DNA of 64,000 nt from RGIG4576 sp045656705 (GTDB lineage Bacteria > Bacteroidota > Bacteroidia > Bacteroidales > Muribaculaceae). A model generated the notes under the pieces. It made no database searches and was not told the origin of the DNA. It worked only from the letters and a program-made list of their open reading frames with translations. Where the stretch lies: positions 15,790 through 79,789 of the forward strand of contig JAZORR010000007.1 of assembly GCA_045656705.1 (NCBI GenBank). The letters are read 5' to 3'. Positions 25,091-32,462 of the stretch are shown here, one piece after another. How positions within the stretch are numbered: position 1 is the stretch's first letter; every line of letters begins with the position of its first letter. The translations under genes and the position numbers were made by a program.

Positions 25091-26734
25091 ATGAAAAGAA
25101 CTACATTATTTATATTGATTATGATTATTGCTTTGGTGGTGTCAATTGCTGAAGCAAAGTCTACTATGGAACTACTTATTAATAAGGAGTGGTATGAGTT
25201 TGATTTCAGTAAAATGAAAGCCAAAGAAACCTATTATGTGAAATTTACAGGAACCCAACGATTGACTGTTGGTCTTGATGAGGAAGGTAATACAAAAATG
25301 CGTGTGCAGAAATATTACTTATCAAATAAGTGGGAAGACCGATTTGATACCACAAAAGTGGGGAAAAGTAGAAAGGGCAAATACATAGTTATTCAAGGTG
25401 CAAAAGATGCTAAAAAAGGGTATAAGGTTATTTGTCACGAAATAACTTCTCTTTCTGAAATGAAATTAGAAACTAAAGATTTAAGTTTACCAAGTTTGTT
25501 GCAGAGATATTATGTAACACTTGGAGGCGATAAAAATGAAGTAGAAGGTACTGTTCAATCGACAATAGAGTTGCTTTCCGACAAGATTTGGTTTAAGCTT
25601 GATGAAAATAATAAAAGAACAAATCAGGAATGGACTTTTGGGTATACTTCGTGCTTTAAATGTCATATGCCGAAAAATAGGCGTACAGAGTATCCTAAAT
25701 GGGAACGCAGAAAGTTTTATTTGTCGAATGAAATCGTAACTGAGTTTGATAAGTCGAAGGTGGGGCAATCAATTAATGGTATTTATCTTGTGATGAATGA
25801 TTGTGATGAGAATGGCGAATGGCAAACTAAAACTTATGATATAAAAACCCTTTCGGCAAATCGCTTGCTATTGGAGTGTGTTTACCCTCGTAATTTAGGC
25901 AGTTTTGTGTTTGAAACTTATTATAGCAGAAAAGAGGAAAAGGTTGTGAAGATGAAACCCCAACAAAAAGATTTAATGGGGAAGGATTGGTATCGTATAG
26001 ATACTGCAATTTGGCGACGAACACAATATGTGGAGAATTTCAACGAAACGCATGTGACACGTTCTTTTCCTAATCGAAAGAATGGAGAGTTAGTTGATGA
26101 AAAGGTGTCATTTGAATATTATATGTCAAATCAGCCCGTTGATAAGTTTGATTGGTCGCAAAAAGGTAAGAATCCCGAAGGTGATTATATTGTGGTTAAT
26201 GAACCCGATGCAAACGGAAATTATCGAGCTGTGAATTATCAGATTATGTCGTTGGAGGGATGTAATATGTTTACTATAAATGTGTCGCATCCTGATAGTA
26301 TCTTGCATGCCTATGAGCGAGATAAAACCGTATCTGAGAAGAGTTTGGTTCGTCCTATAAATATTGAAGGAGAAATACATCCTAAATCAATACTATCAAC
26401 AGTGGTGGGTAAGCAGTGGTATTCCCGTAGGAAAAACGGACATAAAGAAATATCCTCACCAAGATATCATACTGAAACGCATTTTTATATACCAAGATGG
26501 AGAAAAGTGAAAGGTGGATATGAATACAGTTTGTATGAAGGAGAATGGTATTTGTCAGATTTTCCTCAATACTCATGGAAGAGAACAAGAACGGATAATG
26601 GGTTGTATTGGACGAATTATAATCCTAAAAAAGGTTCTTATTATATATTTAAAATTGTGTATCTATCGGAAACCTTGTTGGTAAAGGAAGGTGCCGATGA
26701 TTCAAGTCATAGAATTTTTTATTTAAGCGAATAA
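25091..26734 (+). CDS. Secreted four-repeat protein of unknown function, copy 1
   Basis: I do not recognise a named family. The 547-residue protein has a signal peptide (about 1-22, cleavage after AEA). The mature part is four diverged repeats, each opening with a K-x-W-(Y/F) motif: Trp34, Trp167, Trp300 and Trp443, so the first three periods are 133, 133 and 143 residues. Each repeat then carries a (Y/F)(Y/M)(L/M)S core, a FDxxKxG-like turn, GxY(I/L)V and a closing LSxxxL-like strand. The Gly/aromatic beta-strand pattern suggests lipocalin-like or other small beta-barrel domains in series. It has no catalytic motif and no outer-membrane sorting signal. Start 25091 is chosen because the paralogue begins identically and an upstream ATG lies at the promoter. 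Confidence 0.8.
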   Translation: MKRTTLFILIMIIALVVSIAEAKSTMELLINKEWYEFDFSKMKAKETYYVKFTGTQRLTVGLDEEGNTKMRVQKYYLSNKWEDRFDTTKVGKSRKGKYIVIQGAKDAKKGYKVICHEITSLSEMKLETKDLSLPSLLQRYYVTLGGDKNEVEGTVQSTIELLSDKIWFKLDENNKRTNQEWTFGYTSCFKCHMPKNRRTEYPKWERRKFYLSNEIVTEFDKSKVGQSINGIYLVMNDCDENGEWQTKTYDIKTLSANRLLLECVYPRNLGSFVFETYYSRKEEKVVKMKPQQKDLMGKDWYRIDTAIWRRTQYVENFNETHVTRSFPNRKNGELVDEKVSFEYYMSNQPVDKFDWSQKGKNPEGDYIVVNEPDANGNYRAVNYQIMSLEGCNMFTINVSHPDSILHAYERDKTVSEKSLVRPINIEGEIHPKSILSTVVGKQWYSRRKNGHKEISSPRYHTETHFYIPRWRKVKGGYEYSLYEGEWYLSDFPQYSWKRTRTDNGLYWTNYNPKKGSYYIFKIVYLSETLLVKEGADDSSHRIFYLSE

Positions 26735-26747
26735 AAATCCTGTTATA

Positions 26748-28475
26748 ATGAAAAGAACTACATTATTTATATTGGTTATGATTATTGCTTTGGTGGTGTC
26801 CACTGCTGAAGCAAAGTCAACTATGGAACTACTTATTAATAAGGAGTGGTATGAGTTTGATTTCAGTAAAATGAAAGCTAAAGAAACCTATTATGAAAAA
26901 TATACAGGAACTCAACGGTTGATAGTGAGTGCCGATGAAGAAGGTAATACAAAAATGAGAGTTCAAAGGTATTATTTATCATATAAGTGGGAGGATCGAT
27001 TTGATACTACGAAAGTGGGAAAGAATCGTAATGGGAAATATATTATTCTACAAGGTGCAAGAAATAAGAGCGGAGGCTATAATGTTATATGTTATGAAAT
27101 AGCAGAACTTTCGGAATCTCAATTGCATACGAAGAATGTAAGTATTCAAAGTATACCACAAAAGTTTTATATAACTATTGAAGATGATGGTAAGATAAAA
27201 AAAGAAGGTAAATTCCAGTCAACAATAGATTTGCTTGCCGATAAGGTGTGGTATCTGCTTGATGAAAATAACAAACGAACTGGTATGGAATGGACCTTTG
27301 GGTATAGTGCGTATTTTAAATGCAAAATGCCTAAAGATAGGCGCGCTGAATTTCCAAAGTGGGAACGCAGAGAGTTTTATCTATCAAATGAAATAGTTAC
27401 AAAGTTTGACCGTTCGAAGGTGTGTGAATCGATGAATGGGATATATTTGGTGGTTAATGATTTGGAAGAAGATGGAGAATGGCAAACCCGAACATATGAT
27501 ATAAAAACGCTATCGGCAAATCGCTTGATGCTGGAGTGCCTTTATCCTCGTGGAGAAGGGCTTTTGGTGTTTGAAAATCAATATAGTCCAATAGAAGAGA
27601 AAGAGGTAAAGATGAAACCCAAGCAAAAAGATTTGTTAGGAAAAGATTGGTGTCGTGTAGATACTGCGACATGGCGTAGAAGTAAATATATAGAAAACTT
27701 CACTGAGACGCATGTGACTCGTTCTTTCCCAACTCGAAAGAATGGTGAGTTGATTGATGAAAAGGTGACATTTGAGTATTATATGTCAAATCAGCCCGTT
27801 GATAAGTTTGATTGGTTGCAAAAAGGCAAGAATCCCGAAGGTGATTATATCGTGGTGAATGAACCTGATGCAAACGGAAATTATCGAGCTGTGAATTATA
27901 AAATTATGTCGTTGGAGGGATGTAATATGTTTACAATAAATGTGTCGCATCCTGATAGTGTTTTGCATGTGTATGAACGAGATAAAACACTTGAGGAGCA
28001 GAATAGGATAAATCCTTTGATTGCAGATAGCTTGATGGGAGAGACCTCTATGTTGTCGAAGATTGTAGGAAAGCAATGGTATCTTAGGTTAAATAGTGGG
28101 CTAAAGTCGTTGATATATCCTCAATATTATACAAGAACAACATTTGCTGTTCCAGTGTGGCATAGAATCAAAAATGGTTATGGTTTGAAATTAAAAACAG
28201 GAGAGTGGGCATTATCGGATAAACCCCAAAAAATGGAACCTGGTACACCTAATGGTAAGTATTTGATACATTACACTAAAAATCCAATAAGAAATTATAG
28301 GAACAGACAAAATTGGTTAAACAAAAACACTTCGCATAGCATAGGACATCGGACGACTGCTGTTCCATCTACAGTTTTTAGCCAAGCATATAGGATTCTA
28401 TATTTGTCGGAATATTTAATGGTGCTTGAACCGGTTTCGGATGCAAGTAGAAGAGTGATTTTTATGAGCGAATGA
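26748..28475 (+). CDS. Secreted four-repeat protein of unknown function, copy 2
   Basis: A 575-residue tandem paralogue of the preceding gene, starting 13 bases after its stop and presumably cotranscribed. It has the same signal peptide (to about residue 22) and the same four K-x-W-Y repeats, ending in RRVIFMSE where copy 1 ends RIFYLSE. Repeat 4 is longer, with an extra Asn/Arg-rich loop (around NYRNRQNWLNKNTSHS). The first ~130 bases of coding sequence and a stretch around 27780-27960 are almost identical to copy 1, while regions between differ much more. No homologous family is recognised and no function is assigned. No hairpin terminator follows. Confidence 0.8.
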   Translation: MKRTTLFILVMIIALVVSTAEAKSTMELLINKEWYEFDFSKMKAKETYYEKYTGTQRLIVSADEEGNTKMRVQRYYLSYKWEDRFDTTKVGKNRNGKYIILQGARNKSGGYNVICYEIAELSESQLHTKNVSIQSIPQKFYITIEDDGKIKKEGKFQSTIDLLADKVWYLLDENNKRTGMEWTFGYSAYFKCKMPKDRRAEFPKWERREFYLSNEIVTKFDRSKVCESMNGIYLVVNDLEEDGEWQTRTYDIKTLSANRLMLECLYPRGEGLLVFENQYSPIEEKEVKMKPKQKDLLGKDWCRVDTATWRRSKYIENFTETHVTRSFPTRKNGELIDEKVTFEYYMSNQPVDKFDWLQKGKNPEGDYIVVNEPDANGNYRAVNYKIMSLEGCNMFTINVSHPDSVLHVYERDKTLEEQNRINPLIADSLMGETSMLSKIVGKQWYLRLNSGLKSLIYPQYYTRTTFAVPVWHRIKNGYGLKLKTGEWALSDKPQKMEPGTPNGKYLIHYTKNPIRNYRNRQNWLNKNTSHSIGHRTTAVPSTVFSQAYRILYLSEYLMVLEPVSDASRRVIFMSE

Positions 28476-28527
28476 GATGATGATAAATGATTTTTTTGAT
28501 AATTAGATTAAAAAGTTGGTGAGATGG

Positions 28528-28559
28528 TTTGGTTAATTCGCGAAAAATGAGTAACTTTG
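28528..28559 (+). promoter_or_regulatory. rplS promoter
   Basis: TTTG (28528-28531), a 20-bp spacer and TAACTTTG (28552-28559) match the consensus exactly. Confidence 0.75.
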
Positions 28560-28565
28560 CACCGC

Positions 28566-28641
28566 TTTTGTAATCGCTGGCAGGAAAAGAGTGGCCTGTT
28601 ATGTTGCAAGGGTTTATGTAAAACGTTTTAAATAAAAAGAA
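28566..28641 (+). promoter_or_regulatory. rplS 5' leader, possible ribosomal-protein autoregulatory RNA
   Basis: A ~76-base leader with a small stem GGCAGG/CCTGTT (28579-28600), a 6-codon upstream frame (28601-28621) and a palindrome TAAAACGTTTTA (28619-28630). L19 leaders that bind their own product are known in other bacteria; I cannot match this one to a described motif. Confidence 0.3.
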
Positions 28642-29004
28642 ATGGTAGACTTAATTAAGGTCGCAGAAGAAGCTTTCGCAACAGGAAAGCAACATCCAGA
28701 ATTCAACGCAGGTGATACTATTACAGTGGCTTACCGCATTAAAGAAGGTAACAAGGAACGTATCCAACAATATCGTGGCGTTGTTATCAAAGTAACAGGT
28801 GAAGGTTCAAAGAAGCGTTTCACAGTTCGCAAGATTAGCGATGCTGGTGTAGGCGTAGAAAGAATTTTCCCAATGGAATCTCCATTTATCGATAGCATCA
28901 CTGTTAACCGTTATGGTAAGGTACGTCGTGCTAAACTTTACTACTTGCGTGGTCTTACTGGTAAGAAGGCTCGTATCAAAGAACGTCGCGTAGTAAACAA
29001 GTAA
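28642..29004 (+). CDS. rplS: 50S ribosomal protein L19
   Basis: A 120-residue basic protein of normal length located at the 30S-50S interface. Diagnostic segments are GDTITVAYRIKEGNKERIQQYRG-type strands and RRAKLYYLRGLTGKKARIKE at the C-terminus. It is transcribed alone, from a consensus promoter to a strong terminator. Confidence 0.98.
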   Translation: MVDLIKVAEEAFATGKQHPEFNAGDTITVAYRIKEGNKERIQQYRGVVIKVTGEGSKKRFTVRKISDAGVGVERIFPMESPFIDSITVNRYGKVRRAKLYYLRGLTGKKARIKERRVVNK

Positions 29005-29033
29005 TCTTTGACACAAGATTCTAAAACTTTATA

Positions 29034-29069
29034 AAAAGGCTATTCTCAGATGTGAGGATAGCTTTTTTT
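29034..29069 (+). terminator. Terminator after rplS
   Basis: The stem AGGCTATTCTCA (29037-29048) pairs with TGAGGATAGCTT (29053-29064), with G-T pairs, a 4-base loop and then a run of T. Confidence 0.85.
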
Positions 29070-29123
29070 GTGCAAATTTTTCCAATTTAACCTTTTTAAT
29101 AGTAAGTTTCGCAAAAAATGCCG

Positions 29124-29131
29124 TATCTTTG
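29124..29131 (+). promoter_or_regulatory. -7 box of gpmI
   Basis: TATCTTTG, 49 bases before the start codon. Confidence 0.6.
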
Positions 29132-29180
29132 TAAATTGGAAACATAGAAAACAAATAACTATCAAAATAAGAATAAAATT

Positions 29181-30698
29181 ATGGCAAAAAAAGCTTTATT
29201 GATGATTCTCGATGGTTGGGGAATCGGAAACCAAACAAAATCTGACGTGATTGCAACTACTGCTACTCCTTACTGGGATAGTTTGCTTGCTCAATATCCT
29301 CACTCACAACTTCAAGCAAGTGGTGAGAATGTAGGTTTGCCTGATGGCCAAATGGGTAATAGCGAAGTAGGTCACTTGAATATTGGTGCTGGTCGTGTGC
29401 TTTATCAAGACCTTGTAAAGATTAATAAGTCAATTCGCGATAAATCAATTCTTGAAAATCCTGAAATCAAGAATGCATTTGGTTATGCAAAGGAAAATGG
29501 TAAGGCTATCCACTTTATGGGATTGACTTCTACAGGTGGTGTACACAGCTCACTTGATCACGTATATGCACTTTGCGATATTGCTAAGGAATATGAATTG
29601 AAGGATGTATTTATTCACTGCTTTATGGATGGTCGCGACACCGATCCTAAGAGTGGTAAGGACTTCATTGCAGATCTTCAAGCTCATTGCGATAAGAGTG
29701 CAGGTGTGATTGCTTCTATCGTAGGTCGCTACTATGCAATGGACCGTGATAAGCGTTGGGACCGCGTGAAGGTGGCTTATGATATGCTTATCGAAGGTAA
29801 GGGTGAAGAAGCTACTGATATGGTGGCAGCAGTGCAAAAGTCTTACGATAATGATGTTACCGACGAATTCATGCTTCCTATCGTAAATAGCACTGTGAAT
29901 GGTGGTACTATCAAAGAAGGTGATGTAGTGTTGTTCTTCAACTATCGCAACGACCGTGCTAAGGAACTTACTGTAGTGCTTACTCAAGAAGATATGGAAG
30001 TTGAAGGTATGAAGACTATTCCAAACCTTCAATTCTACTGTATGACTCCATACGATGCTTCTTTCAAGGGTTTGCATATCCTATTTGATAAGGAAAACGT
30101 AAATAATACTATCGGTGAATATGTGGCTTCGCTTGGTAAGAAGCAACTTCACATTGCTGAAACTGAAAAGTATGCTCACGTTACTTTCTTCTTCAATGGT
30201 GGTCGTGAAACTCCATACGAAGGTGAAGATCGTATCCTTGTACCTTCTCCAAAGGTGGCTACTTACGACCTTCAACCAGAAATGAGTGCTCCTGAAGTGG
30301 CTGATAAACTTGCTGAAGCTATTAATACTCAAAAGTATGATTTCATCGTAGTAAACTTCGCTAATGGCGATATGGTTGGACACACTGGTATCTACGAAGC
30401 TATCGAAAAGGCAGTGGTTACAGTGGATAAGTGTGTTGAACAAGTGGTAGAAGCTGCTAAGGCTAACGATTACGAAGTGATTATCATTGCCGACCATGGT
30501 AATGCTGATAACGCTATCAACGAAGATGGTACTCCTAATACTGCTCACTCTTTGAATCCAGTTCCATGTGTATATGTAACTGAAAATAAGGATGCGAAGA
30601 TTGAGGATGGTATCCTTGCCGATGTAGCTCCTACAATGCTACACATTATGGGCCTACCTCAACCAGCAGAAATGACAGGTAAAGACCTTATTAAGTAA
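29181..30698 (+). CDS. gpmI: 2,3-bisphosphoglycerate-independent phosphoglycerate mutase
   Basis: A 505-residue Mn2+-dependent glycolytic enzyme interconverting 3- and 2-phosphoglycerate. It belongs to the alkaline phosphatase superfamily: Asp11 (MILDGWGIG), nucleophile Ser61 (GNSEVGHLNIGAGR), substrate-binding HCFMDGRDTDP and the metal-binding IIADHGNADN and NTAHSLNPVP. Length is normal. It is monocistronic with its own -7 box and terminator. The codon preference seen here resembles that in the carboxyltransferase and NagZ genes, suggesting high expression. Confidence 0.98.
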   Translation: MAKKALLMILDGWGIGNQTKSDVIATTATPYWDSLLAQYPHSQLQASGENVGLPDGQMGNSEVGHLNIGAGRVLYQDLVKINKSIRDKSILENPEIKNAFGYAKENGKAIHFMGLTSTGGVHSSLDHVYALCDIAKEYELKDVFIHCFMDGRDTDPKSGKDFIADLQAHCDKSAGVIASIVGRYYAMDRDKRWDRVKVAYDMLIEGKGEEATDMVAAVQKSYDNDVTDEFMLPIVNSTVNGGTIKEGDVVLFFNYRNDRAKELTVVLTQEDMEVEGMKTIPNLQFYCMTPYDASFKGLHILFDKENVNNTIGEYVASLGKKQLHIAETEKYAHVTFFFNGGRETPYEGEDRILVPSPKVATYDLQPEMSAPEVADKLAEAINTQKYDFIVVNFANGDMVGHTGIYEAIEKAVVTVDKCVEQVVEAAKANDYEVIIIADHGNADNAINEDGTPNTAHSLNPVPCVYVTENKDAKIEDGILADVAPTMLHIMGLPQPAEMTGKDLIK

Positions 30699-30723
30699 TT
30701 TGAAATAAAGATTCTATGATATG

Positions 30724-30768
30724 AGATGGAGATGTGTCGGTTTGATGCATCTCCATCTTAGTTTTTTA
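30724..30768 (+). terminator. Terminator after gpmI
   Basis: A perfect 11-bp stem, AGATGGAGATG (30724-30734) with CATCTCCATCT (30748-30758), is followed by a TTTTTT run. Confidence 0.88.
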
Positions 30769-30852
30769 TTTGTGTTGTTTTGAAATTACGATTATTTTCA
30801 AAATTCTTATGAGTTTATCCTTTTTACACTTGACAAAGACGATGTTTTTTTG

Positions 30853-30860
30853 TATTTTTG
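30853..30860 (+). promoter_or_regulatory. -7 box of the 5'-nucleotidase gene
   Basis: TATTTTTG, 36 bases before the start codon, with an imperfect CTTG element about 19 bases upstream. Confidence 0.55.
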
Positions 30861-30896
30861 TGAGATTTGAAAAACTTATAAAATAAGAATTTAAAA

Positions 30897-32423
30897 ATGA
30901 AATTGAAACGACTTATATCTATTGCAATATTATCAGTTATATTAGGATTGTTTAATGTTAATGCCGAGCATCTTGTGATATTGACATTGAATGATACTCA
31001 TAGTCATATCGATCCTGATTTTGATGGAAAAGGTGGGGTGTTACGCCAGAAGGTTTTATTTGATAGTGTGCTTTGTGCCGAGAAAAATGTGATGCGTGTG
31101 CATGCTGGTGATGCAGTGCAAGGTACATTGTATTTCTCAGAATTTAAGGGTGAAGTAGAGTATGAAATGCACAATAAGATGAATTACGATATAGTGATAG
31201 CGGGTAATCATGAATATGATAATGGAATGAATGACCTTGCTCACTATTATAAGAATGTGAAATCAACTCGTTTATGCTCAAATTACGATTTCTCGGGTAC
31301 AGTGCTTGAAGGTGTATTTGAACCATATACAATTAGAGAATTTGATGGAAAGAAAATAGGTTTTATCGGTTTGAACTTAGATCCTACGGGATTGATTGTA
31401 AGTGAAAATAGCAAAGGAGTGGGATTTACTCCAATAATTGAAGCCACTAATGCTACTGCTAAAATGTTGAAAACCGATAAAGGTGTGGATTTTGTAGTGG
31501 TGGTGTCACATATCGGTTATGATATGGCGTCTAATGATATGGTTGGTGATGTGCAATTGGTGCAAAATAGTACCGATGTCGACCTTGTAATTGGAGGACA
31601 CACTCACACCACAATCGATCCTGCCAAGAATGATAAAGTAAAATGGTTGGTTGCAAATAAGGAAGGTAGAATGATACCTATCACTCAAACTGGTAACCAT
31701 GGTAAAAAAGTGGGGCTTATTGATATCGATTTGGAAACTTTGAAGGTGGTTGATTACCGATTGTTATCTATTGATAAAAGATACGATAGTAGAATTAATT
31801 ATCCTCAAATAGAAGAATTCCTTGCTCCTTATAAAAATGTGGTGGATTCTATGATGAATATGGAAGTGGGTGTGTCGGCAAAGGAGATGCATCGTGGGCT
31901 TGGTGCTCTGAGCAATTGGACGAGTGATGCAGCTCGTGATATTACCTCACAATTGAGTGGATTGAAATTAGATTGTGCTATTATGAATAAAGGTGGTATT
32001 CGTCGTTCTATGCCTAAGGGTTGTGTATCTGAAGGTTTGATAAACTCTATGTATCCTTTCGATAATCGTCTTGTGGTTTTGGAACTTACTGGAGAACAAT
32101 TGATGCGTTCACTCGAAATTATGGCAATGCGTGGTGGTGATGCCACAAGTAGCGACTTGATAGTAGAATTCACAAAAGATAATAAAATAAAGAATGCAAA
32201 ACTAAATGGAAAAGATATCAAGCTAAAGAAAAAATATAAGATAGCTACACTTGATTATCTCGCTAATGGAGGAGATTATATGGCTCCTTTTAAAGAAGCG
32301 AAACGCTTATATGTAGACGATAAGAAAGTGAGTGTACACTATCTTCAATACATAAAAAACTTAACACGACAAGGCAAACTAATAGATGCCGATGAGCAAA
32401 AGAGAATGCGAGTAGTGGAGTGA
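30897..32423 (+). CDS. Secreted 5'-nucleotidase / UDP-sugar hydrolase family protein
   Basis: A 508-residue exported phosphoesterase. After a signal peptide (about 1-23) comes a calcineurin-like domain with metal motifs LTLNDTHSHID, HAGDAVQG, AGNHEYDNG and IGGHTHT. From about residue 325 a 5_nucleotid_C domain binds the nucleoside; the segment NKGGIRRSMPKG and YPFDNRLVVLELTGEQL are typical. The family releases phosphate from extracellular nucleotides or cleaves UDP-sugars, allowing nucleoside salvage. It is followed after 39 bases by the NagZ/beta-lactamase fusion on the same strand, a likely two-gene operon. Confidence 0.92.
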   Translation: MKLKRLISIAILSVILGLFNVNAEHLVILTLNDTHSHIDPDFDGKGGVLRQKVLFDSVLCAEKNVMRVHAGDAVQGTLYFSEFKGEVEYEMHNKMNYDIVIAGNHEYDNGMNDLAHYYKNVKSTRLCSNYDFSGTVLEGVFEPYTIREFDGKKIGFIGLNLDPTGLIVSENSKGVGFTPIIEATNATAKMLKTDKGVDFVVVVSHIGYDMASNDMVGDVQLVQNSTDVDLVIGGHTHTTIDPAKNDKVKWLVANKEGRMIPITQTGNHGKKVGLIDIDLETLKVVDYRLLSIDKRYDSRINYPQIEEFLAPYKNVVDSMMNMEVGVSAKEMHRGLGALSNWTSDAARDITSQLSGLKLDCAIMNKGGIRRSMPKGCVSEGLINSMYPFDNRLVVLELTGEQLMRSLEIMAMRGGDATSSDLIVEFTKDNKIKNAKLNGKDIKLKKKYKIATLDYLANGGDYMAPFKEAKRLYVDDKKVSVHYLQYIKNLTRQGKLIDADEQKRMRVVE

Positions 32424-32462
32424 AATAAAAGAAAAAAATTTAACAACTAAAGATATATTGAA

